The notes beneath the pieces are model-generated. The model did no database searches. It worked only from the letters and a program-made list of their open reading frames with translations, and had not been told where the DNA came from. From assembly GCF_023195755.1 (NCBI RefSeq), contig NZ_CP096203.1:1674001-1738000 (forward strand): a stretch of DNA of 64,000 nt, read 5' to 3'. The translations under genes and the position numbers were made by a program. The stretch comes from Chryseobacterium nepalense (GTDB taxonomy: Bacteria > Bacteroidota > Bacteroidia > Flavobacteriales > Weeksellaceae). Position 1 is the stretch's first letter; each line of letters begins with the position of its first letter. Below are positions 7,549 through 16,390 of the stretch, one piece after another.

Positions 7549-10449
7549 CTATGGTTGTGGTTTGATATTATACTTATACTCATTCAAAATATTTCCGTTT
7601 ACATCTACTACCATCTTCAGTTTTCCATTAGAATCGTATTTGTAAATCGCTCTGATACCGTCAGGTGGTGTGACACTTGTTACTCCTACCAAAGGATCAT
7701 AAGTATATGTTGTGATCATGAAATTTTTAAGCTGAGTACTATTACGATACGCATCGAGTTCTTCCAGTAAAAGTTTTTCTGAGGCCTCATCAACATCCTG
7801 ATCAGAACGAGCTACAATTCCTTGAAAACCCTCCGGAAGCAGCACGAATCTTATATCCTGTGTTGTAGCGCCCTCTATCTTAGCAATTGGCAATGATTGG
7901 TTATATCCGTACACTAAAGTTGTTGGAAAGCCAACTCCTGTTGTTTCGTCTATATTAGTAGTATATTGTAATAAATTCCCTTTACTGTCATACTTATCAT
8001 AACGAATCGCTGTTTTTAAACTTCCATCATACGCATTATTGCTTACAATTGATGTGGGATAAAGACTGTTATTTGCATATTTCACATCAATGATGGAAAT
8101 TACTGATCCATTTGCCTTCTCAACAGTTTTCACCGGTATACCTATAATGTTATTATCAAGCAGATGCTGATATTCGTTGGTTTGTCCGATCAGTGTAAAA
8201 GGATCGGGATACGAATATATTTTTTCAGCAACACTTCCATCGGCATTAATCTCTTTAATACTTGAAAGACTATATAAATTTAACCAGTTCTCATAATTAT
8301 ACTCTTTTCTATTAACAACTGTTGCCTGATTTACAAGAAAGTCGGTTTCGGTTTGTGTTAATTTTTTAATTATACCCAAACGCATATATCCGTATCCTGC
8401 CGGAATTTCAACTACTCCTCCACTTTTTTGCTGAAGATCATAATTATAGGTATATTCTTTTACCTTGTTATTACTACTATCAAAAATAGATTTTTTATCC
8501 AGTAGACCTCTTTGAGTCAGGTTGTAATATTCTTTCACAGGAACTGTAGTTCCACCAATATTTATAAATGTGTCCGGATAATCACTTGGCAGTTTGTAGT
8601 AATTGTTGATGTATCCCATGTTCTCTCCTTCAGCAATTTTTACATTCTTATAGAGTATAAATTCTGAAGAAGTATATGTATTTTCGTTAGCAAATTTATA
8701 TCCGCTAGAGCTATTGCTATTGTCGAACAGGTTATAAGAGTAATTAAAAGTATTATCAGGCACTGTGCTTGAAGGTGAACTAAAGTTCTTTATCTTTTTA
8801 ATTCTTACCCCTTGCGTATAATCAATATTTTTATAAGGAGGGTCTGTATTTTTTAATTGATAAATTGACAGGGTACCCGAAGCATAAATGTCAGGAAATT
8901 CAATATTATGTTTTCCCGGGTTTAATAATAAAGTTGACGTAGAACTGAAACTACTTTCATCATAGTACGCACTTCCGCATAACAAAAGGTCATTAGAAGA
9001 AGTTCCGTTTATTTTAAATCTTGCAAAAAAATTCCCCGGATTCTCAGGTAAAAAAGGGTTGTCATAGTTTCTCTGTGCGCTAAAAACAAAATATATTCTC
9101 TTCTGCTTGGTAGGATCTCCCTGAAGATTCCAGAATTTTAAAGTAGCTGTATTCGTATTTGAATAAGTAATATCAGCTATATGCTCAATACTCTGAATTG
9201 TAGGATCAATATAATTTTCTTGTAAGCTTTGTATATACTCAGCCTTATTTTTATCAAAAAAATATTCATTAGGCTCGAATTCATACTCTGTAACCCCTCC
9301 AGTTGGTAAGTATATTTTCTTCAATAGTCCAATTACACTATTAGAAGGATACGGATGAGTCTCTGATGTTCCGGTACATGTTATACCTGTAAAATTGGGA
9401 ATATTAATACTGCCGTCCAAGCCTAAGGTATTATACTCAAACCTTGTTATTTCAGGAGAATTGGGATTTTCGAAATTCTTCTTCAGAATTCTTTCTAAAA
9501 CTCGTTTTTGATTATTTAATGTTGAAAAATACTTGAACGAATACTCAAAAGTAAACTCAAACAAATCTTTTCCATAATAATTTTGCGCTTTTATCTTTGA
9601 TACACTGTAAGGATCATGATAAGTAGTACTTAAAGATGAATCATAATTGTACTCAATATCAATCTTTCCTAAAGATGGACTTGTCACCTTTTTTAATTTG
9701 CAGCTTTCATAAAGAAATGTTGATGTTCCTGGTACATACTGATTATTTTTTTGATATTCATAGGTCAGTAATTCCATACCGCTTGCATCTTTAATGCTCG
9801 ATAGATAAAAAGCAGATCTGTACATTTTATTCTGAGATGAATAAACTGACTGACTGTAGTCACTAAATACAAATTTATATCCGTTAATATCCGTTATGGT
9901 AAAAGAATTTACGATTAAGGTTGCCGTATTACTTGTTCTGGTTAATTCAATCTTTACATTGTTTCTATCATAATCACCAATCCTAAATGTATTGTCGGCA
10001 GTATTCCTGATAATTTTAAATTTTCCTGATACACCGTTTGGAAGCGTATAATAATACACATCATTGAAAGAGTTGACACTATAATCCGGATGAGCAACAT
10101 CATCATATAACTCGTCCAGGTTTCCAATGATTTGTCTTGATATATTTCCACCGCAAAATAATGTCCATCCCAGACCTACCTCACTTACAAAGTCTTCATT
10201 ATTCACATTGTAAGGGTTATATGACAGTATAATATCTTCACTTATTTTATCTCCTTGGGCTGAAATCCCCCCAACTGGAATTGAAATATTTGGAACTCCC
10301 GTGGCCGTCGAAGTGGGCATTTCCTGATAAGTAGTACTATACGACGTGGAAGGAATCGGTCTTGGAAGATCACCAAAATTTAATTGCTGAGCTTGTGAGA
10401 AAATTTCAATACTCAAAAGAAAGTATAGAAGTAGTTGTAACTTTTTCAT
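7549..10449 (-). CDS. Rhs/YD-repeat secreted protein without toxin end
   Basis: 966 aa with signal peptide MKKLQLLLYFLLSIEIFSQ. The mature protein begins with a block GDLPRPIPSTSYSTTYQEMP and VGLGWTLFCGGNISRQ, typical of the large YD-repeat proteins that accompany DUF6443-Rhs genes in Bacteroidota. YD-like units (YNYDLQQK, AIYKYDSNGKLKMVVDVNGN) are frequent near the C-terminus. It ends at KYNIKPQP with no Rhs core box and no toxin. It lies 6 nt after the T9SS gene and 4 nt before the toxin gene, so all three are cotranscribed. A role as a shell partner for the toxin protein is inferred. Confidence 0.8.
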   Translation of the reverse strand: MKKLQLLLYFLLSIEIFSQAQQLNFGDLPRPIPSTSYSTTYQEMPTSTATGVPNISIPVGGISAQGDKISEDIILSYNPYNVNNEDFVSEVGLGWTLFCGGNISRQIIGNLDELYDDVAHPDYSVNSFNDVYYYTLPNGVSGKFKIIRNTADNTFRIGDYDRNNVKIELTRTSNTATLIVNSFTITDINGYKFVFSDYSQSVYSSQNKMYRSAFYLSSIKDASGMELLTYEYQKNNQYVPGTSTFLYESCKLKKVTSPSLGKIDIEYNYDSSLSTTYHDPYSVSKIKAQNYYGKDLFEFTFEYSFKYFSTLNNQKRVLERILKKNFENPNSPEITRFEYNTLGLDGSINIPNFTGITCTGTSETHPYPSNSVIGLLKKIYLPTGGVTEYEFEPNEYFFDKNKAEYIQSLQENYIDPTIQSIEHIADITYSNTNTATLKFWNLQGDPTKQKRIYFVFSAQRNYDNPFLPENPGNFFARFKINGTSSNDLLLCGSAYYDESSFSSTSTLLLNPGKHNIEFPDIYASGTLSIYQLKNTDPPYKNIDYTQGVRIKKIKNFSSPSSTVPDNTFNYSYNLFDNSNSSSGYKFANENTYTSSEFILYKNVKIAEGENMGYINNYYKLPSDYPDTFINIGGTTVPVKEYYNLTQRGLLDKKSIFDSSNNKVKEYTYNYDLQQKSGGVVEIPAGYGYMRLGIIKKLTQTETDFLVNQATVVNRKEYNYENWLNLYSLSSIKEINADGSVAEKIYSYPDPFTLIGQTNEYQHLLDNNIIGIPVKTVEKANGSVISIIDVKYANNSLYPTSIVSNNAYDGSLKTAIRYDKYDSKGNLLQYTTNIDETTGVGFPTTLVYGYNQSLPIAKIEGATTQDIRFVLLPEGFQGIVARSDQDVDEASEKLLLEELDAYRNSTQLKNFMITTYTYDPLVGVTSVTPPDGIRAIYKYDSNGKLKMVVDVNGNILNEYKYNIKPQP

Positions 10450-10455
10450 CTTAAT

Positions 10456-12084
10456 CTATTTCTTAATCAGTTTAGCACTCGCTGTTTTATTATCATTCGT
10501 TTTCACGGTCACCAGATACGCCCCCTGAATCAGATTCTGCGTGTTGATCTTTGTGACTTTATTTTTTGTTTTCAGGCTCTGAAGCTGTCTTCCGCCCATA
10601 TCATATACAACAATTTCTGCCTCGAACTTTCCATCACCCAGCTTCCAGCTTCCATCTTCCATTCCAATCTCCACATACGCGTAATCTGATACAGGATTTG
10701 GGTAGATCTTAATATCCTGTTTTTCGATCAACTGATCAATCTGCCTGTCACCCAGCTTTACGATCTTCCAGTTTTCTTTTCCAAGCTCTTCAGCGCTGGT
10801 TCCGGCCAGTATAATCGAACCGTCTCTGTTCAGCTTAATATCCGAAAGTCTTTCTTCCCTTTTCCGGGATTCTCCCTTCACATGCTTTCTCCATTGTTCA
10901 TTACCATTTTGATCCAGATACAGCATCCAGAACGTTTCATCATCAGTTTCAATTCTTCCTTCAGCCTGGGTATAACCTCCCAATAAAACACCTTTAGACT
11001 TCCTGCTTCCATCTTCCTGCTTCCCGGCTATTACGCTCATTCCCATCAATACATCCCGGTTCTTGAAGTTGTAAGATTTCTGCCACTGCTCATTTCCACT
11101 CATATCAAGAGCAACCAACCAGAGGTCTGTTCCTTCTTCAATTCCGACCGTCTTATTTCCTGATCTTTCCGACCTTGACTCTCCGCCAATGATGTAGCCT
11201 GTAGATGTTAAGGCTAAAGTTCTCAAATGGTCATCTCCATTTCCTCCGAAATTCTTTTCCCATTCTACTTTGCCGTCTTTATTGAGCTTGATGATCCAGT
11301 AATCACCCTCCCCGAAATTTTCTGTCTTCTTAGATCCTCCGGCATTGCTTCTGGAATACACTCCGAGTAAAGCGCCTCCGTCTTTCGTTGGAATCATTTT
11401 CTCTACTTCATCCAATCCTTTTCCGCCTAAAATCAATTGTGATAATTCTTTTCCGTTTTTATCCAGTCGTACAATCAAAACATCTTTGGATCCGTAACTT
11501 TTTATTGTACCCTGAGGTTCTCGAAGGGTGACATTTCCTGCCACAAAGAATCCCAAATCCGTTGTTTGAATTACCGCTCTGGCTTCTTCATCCGAAATAC
11601 TTCCAATCGTTTTCTGCCACAATTCATCCCCGAATTCATTGATTCTGATCAGCCACATATCAGATCCGCCTTTGGATTCTTCTTTTTTGTCTAAGCCTTT
11701 CCCGCTGAATGAAGTTCCTGCTAAAACGAATCCACCGTCCTGAGTGTTCACCGTAGTCGAAAGGAAATCATGGTTTTGCCCCGAGAAATATTTTTCCCAG
11801 ACTTCTTCGCCCTGCTGGCTGAGTTTAACCAAATGAAAATCGTAACCGTTATTAGGCTGCTGGTTGTTGGCTGTTGGCAAATGGCTTTTGCCTCCAGCTT
11901 TGGACATGTTATTTCCTGTCTGGATAGAACTGCCGGTTATCAAATACTGCTGATCAATAGTAGTGGTAACCTGGGAAAGAAAGTCCTGGGTAGAGGATTT
12001 AATGTCTTTCTGCCAGATCACTTCCTGGGCAGAAATGCCCAGAACAGAGCACAAGAACAGTGCTCCTGAGTATATTTTATTCAT
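10456..12084 (-). CDS. T9SS type A sorting-domain protein, first gene of the Rhs operon
   Basis: 542 aa. The signal peptide MNKIYSGALFLCSVLGISAQ is followed by a propeller-like body made of repeats of the form WQK..GG..DD.......DGG....G.S.S, for example GGNGDDHLRTLALTSTGYII. The last ~80 residues are a T9SS type A domain: IYPNPVSDYAYVEIG, then GAYLVTVKTNDNKTASAKLI and KK. It should be exported by Sec, moved across the outer membrane by the Gld/Spr machinery encoded at 30-35 kb, and attached or released there. Its place at the head of the Rhs operon suggests it helps display or export the Rhs proteins (inference). Confidence 0.85.
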   Translation of the reverse strand: MNKIYSGALFLCSVLGISAQEVIWQKDIKSSTQDFLSQVTTTIDQQYLITGSSIQTGNNMSKAGGKSHLPTANNQQPNNGYDFHLVKLSQQGEEVWEKYFSGQNHDFLSTTVNTQDGGFVLAGTSFSGKGLDKKEESKGGSDMWLIRINEFGDELWQKTIGSISDEEARAVIQTTDLGFFVAGNVTLREPQGTIKSYGSKDVLIVRLDKNGKELSQLILGGKGLDEVEKMIPTKDGGALLGVYSRSNAGGSKKTENFGEGDYWIIKLNKDGKVEWEKNFGGNGDDHLRTLALTSTGYIIGGESRSERSGNKTVGIEEGTDLWLVALDMSGNEQWQKSYNFKNRDVLMGMSVIAGKQEDGSRKSKGVLLGGYTQAEGRIETDDETFWMLYLDQNGNEQWRKHVKGESRKREERLSDIKLNRDGSIILAGTSAEELGKENWKIVKLGDRQIDQLIEKQDIKIYPNPVSDYAYVEIGMEDGSWKLGDGKFEAEIVVYDMGGRQLQSLKTKNKVTKINTQNLIQGAYLVTVKTNDNKTASAKLIKK

Positions 12085-12189
12085 TCCTAATGTTTATTTC
12101 GAGTTGTTGATTATTAATTTAAATCGCTGCAAAAATATTATTTTTATTTTTCCTTAAAAAGATATACAGTGTAAATTTTACGTGAATAT

Positions 12190-12221
12190 TACCATAATAA
12201 TTAATTATAATTATTATGGTA
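12190..12221. repeat. 32-nt palindrome next to the Rhs-operon promoter
   Basis: Arms TACCATAATAATT / AATTATTATGGTA (13 bp, perfect) around AATTAT. It begins immediately downstream of the TATCTTTG box on the minus strand (12222-12229), at the expected transcription start. It may be an operator, or form a 5'-end hairpin in a leader of about 130 nt before the ATG at 12084. Confidence 0.65.
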
Positions 12222-12263
12222 CAAAGATATTGCGGAGATACGACAAAAGATGTCGTGTTATTT
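12221..12263 (-). promoter_or_regulatory. Promoter block of the Rhs operon, shared with the 17-kb gene
   Basis: On the minus strand the block contains the Bacteroidota -7 box TATCTTTG (12222-12229), and upstream an inverted repeat CGACA-TCTTT-TGTCG. The 43-nt block matches 17107-17149 at 36 positions. A normal -33 TTG at 19-21 nt is missing; a TTTTG is present at 14 nt in both copies. The conserved distal box may therefore bind an activator or a special sigma factor (inference). Confidence 0.6.
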
Positions 12264-12447
12264 AATGATGAAACATTTTATTTCAATTCTGGAAATATCC
12301 TCCAAATCGACGTGAGTATCAACAGATATTTTATTCTACTCAATTTTAAGAAAATTTAATCTCCAATAAAAGCTATTTCGATAAAAAAACAGATCAACGA
12401 AAAAATACAAAAATTCTTAAGAAATAATCAGAATTTCTTCGACAATC

Positions 12448-12518
12448 CTTCGGGTGTTGTTCGGAAACTCTTCGGAAAAAAGTATATTTTTCCGAAGCTG
12501 ACCCGAAGCTGATCCGAA
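12448..12518. repeat. TTCGG repeat / cruciform element
   Basis: Six copies of a TTCGG-type unit are arranged three against three around a centre at about 12483. The inner arms CTTCGGAAAAA / TTTTTCCGAAG (12470-12480 and 12487-12497) pair perfectly, as do CTTCGGGT (12448-12455) and ACCCGAAG (12501-12508). On the minus strand the right half is an 11-bp tandem repeat, TTCGGATCAGC then TTCGGGTCAGC. It lies in the 587-bp gap between trmH and the Rhs operon. No T-run follows the stem, so it is not a classical terminator. Apart from this element, the palindrome and the promoter, the gap (12085-12671) shows nothing recognisable. Confidence 0.6.
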
Positions 12519-12671
12519 GAAAACACCTCGAAACCGGTCAAATCCCTTCACAGTTTTCACAAGTGATTTAAAGATGGGATCTCATTCTACATTTGTTTTG
12601 TTAATTTTAAAAATGAAAAGAAATGGCTAGAATAATAAAATAGATTCTTATAAGATTTTAAATAAAAAAAG

Positions 12672-13352
12672 CTATTTAAAAATTTCAGGAAGCTGATGAT
12701 CCTTCAAGTATTTGTTAAAAATCTCCTGTCCGCTCCGTATAGAATTGACAGCCCATCGAATTTTCATTTTTAACAGCTTTTCCTCATTTAGTTTATAATT
12801 CATACCCGATTTAATCAGCTTTTGCTTTAATTCATACAGGCAGATAGAAGCTGCCACCGAAACATTAAAACTTCTTGTAAAACCGTACATCGGGATAGCC
12901 AGTGTCTCATCTGCAAAATCAAGAATTTCCTGTGAAACACCTTCCATTTCGGTTCCGAAAACCAAAGCAACAGGTTCTGTAATCTGATATTCAGGCAGCA
13001 TTACCGCATTATTTTCCAGCGAAACAGCGACTATTTTATAGCCTCTATCCCTGATTTTCTGAAAAGATTCCATATTTCGGGGAAGTTTCTCAACCTCAAC
13101 CCAGGTATCTGCCCCTTTGGTGACGCGAAGATTCGGTTCAAAACTATATTCTTCCTGCAAAGCCACCACTTTATGAAAACCACAGGCTTCTACCGAACGT
13201 ACAATTGCAGCTGCATTGCGGAACTGATAAATATCTTCCACCACCGGCAAAACAAAATCCGAGCTTTCTAAGGAAAAATGCTCAATTTTGGAAAGTCTTT
13301 CTTCCGTTAAAAACTGCTTTAAATATTCAAAAGTTTTTGCTAAATCTTCCAT
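12672..13352 (-). CDS. trmH: TrmH-type tRNA (Gm18) 2'-O-methyltransferase
   Basis: 226 aa, close to TrmH length. SPOUT motifs are visible: motif 1 IYQFRNAAAIVRSVEACGFH, motif 2 ALVFGTEMEGVSQEIL and motif 3 AIPMYGFTRSFNVSVAASIC. The C-terminal helix SGQEIFNKYLKDHQLPE is also typical of the flavobacterial enzyme. It methylates the ribose of G18 in the D-loop of tRNAs using SAM. It is divergent from ansA with an 79-bp gap. A misassignment to another SpoU member is possible but the length and motif 3 favour TrmH. Confidence 0.88.
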   Translation of the reverse strand: MEDLAKTFEYLKQFLTEERLSKIEHFSLESSDFVLPVVEDIYQFRNAAAIVRSVEACGFHKVVALQEEYSFEPNLRVTKGADTWVEVEKLPRNMESFQKIRDRGYKIVAVSLENNAVMLPEYQITEPVALVFGTEMEGVSQEILDFADETLAIPMYGFTRSFNVSVAASICLYELKQKLIKSGMNYKLNEEKLLKMKIRWAVNSIRSGQEIFNKYLKDHQLPEIFK

Positions 13353-13379
13353 TCATTTTCAAATCTTTGCAAATTAACG

Positions 13380-13387
13380 TAATTTTG
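13380..13387 (+). promoter_or_regulatory. -7 box of ansA
   Basis: TAATTTTG fits the TAnnTTTG consensus. No clear TTG lies 19-21 nt upstream. Transcription from it would start at about 13394, which leaves little leader for the ATG at 13402 and favours the ATG at 13432. Confidence 0.4.
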
Positions 13388-13431
13388 AGGAATCCTCCCG
13401 AATGAGGCCTGAAAATCTAATAAAATCATCT

Positions 13432-14457
13432 ATGAAACGAAAAGTCCTTTTGATCTATACCGGCGGAACCATCGGTATGGAGAAAGATTATGAAACCGGA
13501 AGCCTCCGTGCATTTGATTTTGGAAATATTTTTGAAAAAATGCCGGAAATGACGCTGATGGAATGTGAAGTTTTCGTTCATCCTTTTTCAAAACCCCTTG
13601 ATTCATCCGATATGGGGCCGGACGAGTGGAAAATCATCGCTCATTATATCCATAAGAATTATCATAATTATGACGGCTTTCTAATTCTTCACGGAACAGA
13701 TACGATGTCTTATACCGCTTCAGCGCTGAGTTTTATGCTGAAAGGCCTCAAAAAGCCGGTAATTCTTACAGGCTCCCAGCTCCCTATCGGAGATTTGCGG
13801 ACAGATGCCAAGGAAAATCTTTTAACCAGCCTTTATTACGCTAGCTTATATGAGAATGATGAAGCGGTAATCCAGGAAGTAGCGATTTATTTTGAATACA
13901 AATTGCTGAGAGGAAACCGTACCCTGAAATATTCTGCAGAATACTTTGATGCATATGCCAGTCCAAATTATCCAATTTTAGGGCAATCGGGAGTGCATCT
14001 CAATATTATTAAAGAAAATCTTCACCGATGTGAGTCTGGAACTGAGTTCCATGTGGATGATCATATTTCGGAAGATATTATTTTCTGGAGGATCTTTCCG
14101 GGCATGAACCTTAATCATTTTAAAGAAATCCCGAAAATGAAAGTTCTTATTCTTCAGGTTTTTGGTTCGGGAACCATTTTCAGCAGTGATAAAACAGTGG
14201 AAACCTTACAGCAGATCCGGAATAACGGAACTGAAATTGTTGTAGTAAGCCAGTGTATTTCAGGAGGAATATCATTCGGAAAGTACGAGAACAGCAATAT
14301 TTTTTCCAGAATCGGAGCCATCAGCGGAAGGGATATAACAGCAGAAAGTGCTATTACAAAAGCAATGCACCTTATAGATAATCCGAATTACAATGGAAGC
14401 TTCGGAGACAATTTTTCAAAAAGCCTTTGTGGAGAAATTTCGCAGCAATTGCAATAA
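13432..14457 (+). CDS. ansA: Type I L-asparaginase
   Basis: 341 aa from ATG 13432 (an in-frame ATG at 13402 adds ten residues without family likeness). Both asparaginase threonine motifs are present: YTGGTIGMEK near the N-terminus and ILHGTDTMSYTASALSF about residue 80, followed by KPVILTGSQLPIGDLRTDA. The enzyme hydrolyses asparagine to aspartate and ammonia. There is no signal peptide, which fits the cytoplasmic type I form. The gene is monocistronic, followed at once by tRNA-Ser. Confidence 0.9.
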   Translation: MKRKVLLIYTGGTIGMEKDYETGSLRAFDFGNIFEKMPEMTLMECEVFVHPFSKPLDSSDMGPDEWKIIAHYIHKNYHNYDGFLILHGTDTMSYTASALSFMLKGLKKPVILTGSQLPIGDLRTDAKENLLTSLYYASLYENDEAVIQEVAIYFEYKLLRGNRTLKYSAEYFDAYASPNYPILGQSGVHLNIIKENLHRCESGTEFHVDDHISEDIIFWRIFPGMNLNHFKEIPKMKVLILQVFGSGTIFSSDKTVETLQQIRNNGTEIVVVSQCISGGISFGKYENSNIFSRIGAISGRDITAESAITKAMHLIDNPNYNGSFGDNFSKSLCGEISQQLQ

Positions 14458-14460
14458 TAA

Positions 14461-14491
14461 TTTGGATATTCAATAAATTCCCTTATTTTTG
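14461..14491 (+). promoter_or_regulatory. Promoter of tRNA-Ser
   Basis: TTTG (14461-14464), 19 nt, TATTTTTG (14484-14491): a full match to the Bacteroidota housekeeping promoter. Predicted start is about 14498, 5 nt before the mature tRNA. Confidence 0.8.
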
Positions 14492-14502
14492 CAATCTCAA
14501 AT

Positions 14503-14589
14503 AGAGAGGTGTCCGAGTGGTTGAAGGAGCTACCCTGGAAAGGTAGTATACGGGTAACTGTATCGAGGGTTCGAATCCCTTCCTCTCTG
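14503..14589 (+). tRNA. tRNA-Ser (GGA)
   Basis: 87 nt with acceptor arms AGAGAGG / CCTCTCT, discriminator G, T-loop GGTTCGAATCC and a long variable arm as expected for a class II tRNA. The anticodon loop is CTGGAAA, anticodon GGA, reading UCC/UCU. The CCA end is not encoded. Confidence 0.95.
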
Positions 14590-14593
14590 CAAA

Positions 14594-14626
14594 ATAAAGC
14601 GCTGAATTCCAGCGCTTTATTTTTTT
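14594..14626 (+). terminator. Terminator of tRNA-Ser
   Basis: Stem ATAAAGCGCTG / CAGCGCTTTAT around AATTC followed directly by a run of seven T. It starts 4 nt after the tRNA. Confidence 0.9.
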
Positions 14627-14681
14627 AGTCTTTCTTAAAAATTTTAAACATTAACTATAATTCCCATGTAAAATTTATAAT

Positions 14682-16244
14682 ATGAGATACAGAACACTAG
14701 TTTTTATTTTCTTTTTATCCATTCACTGCTTTTTTGGACAAGTACTGGATAATACCTTTGGAACCAATGGAAAGGTAGTTTACGATATTAACAGTAACCT
14801 AGCCATTGAAAAAATCTCCTCTATGATAGCCTTAAACAACGACAAGCTATTGGTAGGAGGTTCCGATAATGTCAATGCTTATCTCGTAAAACATAATTCC
14901 GACGGCACAATTGACACCAGTTTTCAAAATAATGGAGTTAAGCAGTTTCCTTTCAAATCCATTGAAAAAATTTTAAAAACAAGCACCAACGAGATTATTG
15001 TTTTGGGAACAAAAATTGGATCCGATGGCTATAATAACATCATTGTTTCTAAAATGGACGAAAATGGCAACTCCGTAACAACTTTTGGAAATAATGGTAC
15101 ACTTGAGATCAATTTTGCATATCAGTCGGATGACAATATCTTTAACGGTGAGCTTCAATCTGACGGAAAAATAATTTTAGTCGGAAACAAAAGCGGTACT
15201 CCATTACAATCATTAACAGAAGGGTTTGTATTGCGGTTATTACCAAACGGACAATTTGATACTTCGTTTAATAATACCGGATTATTTACCATCGCTCCTA
15301 TCAATCACAGGCATTACTTATTTTCTGTAAGCCTCTCTCCAAACGGAAAAATAACCTGTTCCGGCTATCTTATTTTATCAACCGGCTCGAATCAAGCCAG
15401 AATGTTTGCTTTAAGATTATTGCCTAACGGAAATCTGGATACTTCATTTGCAGGTGTAGGCTATACTTATTTTAATGTCACGAATCAGGGCAATTCATTA
15501 TCGCGGACTCATATGCTTTTAAGTGACGGGAGTCTGCTGATGGGAGGATATTCATATTCTTCAAACAATAATAATGTATTAGACAATTTTACCATTGTAA
15601 AACTAAATATCAATGGCTCTTTCGACAACTCATTTGGCAATAACGGTGTGGTGCAGACACTTCTCCCTAATACCGGGGGAGAAATAAAAACCCTTAAACT
15701 GGACCCCTCAAATAATATCATAGCATCTGGTTTTACCTATTCAGTTCAGACTGGAAATGAAAATTTCACGATCATGAAGTACAATCAGGCTGGTAATTTG
15801 GATAGCCAGTTTGGTAATTCTGGAATTGTTACTACAGATTTTTATGGATTTCAGGATATACCTTATGCTTCCATTATAACAAATTCAACCATCACTCTTG
15901 CCGGACTCGCATCCCATTCAAACTTTCCGGCTGATAGTAATTTTGCACTTGCGCGGTATATTTACAATTCCAATTTAGGAATTAATGAAATAAAGATCGC
16001 AGATGATTATAAGGTTTTTCCAACTGTTTTTTCAGACTATGTAAATATTACCTGTAAGAAAGAAACGGCATTGGATATTAATTTGTTTGATTCAACCGGG
16101 AAACTGGTTTATAATAAAATAAATCTCAATTGCGGCAAAGACCCCAGATTATTATTATCTGCTCCATCACTCAGCGGAGGCATTTATTGGCTAAAAATCA
16201 ATTCTGCCAATAAAACATCTGTACAAAAATTAATAAAAAAATAA
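14682..16244 (+). CDS. Delta-60-repeat secreted protein with T9SS type A sorting domain
   Basis: 520 aa. Signal peptide MRYRTLVFIFFLSIHCFFGQ. The body has repeated units of the delta-60 type (TIGR02608) with the pattern DGxIDTSFxNNG, for example GTIDTSFQNNGVKQF, GQFDTSFNNTGLF and GNLDTSFAGVGY, predicted to form a beta-propeller. The last ~75 residues are a T9SS type A domain: YKVFPTVFSDYVNITCKK, then GGIYWLKINSANKTSVQKLI and KK. It should be moved over the outer membrane by T9SS. Substrate or ligand unknown. It is monocistronic. Confidence 0.85.
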   Translation: MRYRTLVFIFFLSIHCFFGQVLDNTFGTNGKVVYDINSNLAIEKISSMIALNNDKLLVGGSDNVNAYLVKHNSDGTIDTSFQNNGVKQFPFKSIEKILKTSTNEIIVLGTKIGSDGYNNIIVSKMDENGNSVTTFGNNGTLEINFAYQSDDNIFNGELQSDGKIILVGNKSGTPLQSLTEGFVLRLLPNGQFDTSFNNTGLFTIAPINHRHYLFSVSLSPNGKITCSGYLILSTGSNQARMFALRLLPNGNLDTSFAGVGYTYFNVTNQGNSLSRTHMLLSDGSLLMGGYSYSSNNNNVLDNFTIVKLNINGSFDNSFGNNGVVQTLLPNTGGEIKTLKLDPSNNIIASGFTYSVQTGNENFTIMKYNQAGNLDSQFGNSGIVTTDFYGFQDIPYASIITNSTITLAGLASHSNFPADSNFALARYIYNSNLGINEIKIADDYKVFPTVFSDYVNITCKKETALDINLFDSTGKLVYNKINLNCGKDPRLLLSAPSLSGGIYWLKINSANKTSVQKLIKK

Positions 16245-16296
16245 TTACGATGCATTTATTCGAAGTACAATAAATCTTTGATACATCTTTATTAAA

Positions 16297-16328
16297 AACC
16301 GCCTGATCACAAAAAAGATCAGGCGGTT
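16297..16328 (-). terminator. Terminator between convergent genes
   Basis: Perfect 12-bp stem AACCGCCTGATC / GATCAGGCGGTT with an 8-nt loop. On the minus strand it is followed by TTTTTAATA, so it best serves the 16391-17086 gene; it may also stop the plus-strand gene ending at 16244. Confidence 0.8.
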
Positions 16329-16390
16329 GCGTTTGAAAATCTCAACCCATTTCAAACTATAATTTAGCTATATGAATGTTTGGTATTAGT

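Noticed and set aside
11770..12157. Two plus-strand frames antisense to the T9SS gene
   Set aside because: They are shadows of the signal-peptide region on the other strand.
12372..12520. Minus-strand reading frame through the TTCGG element
   Set aside because: It is short, has no start, and repeat structure explains the pattern better than protein coding.
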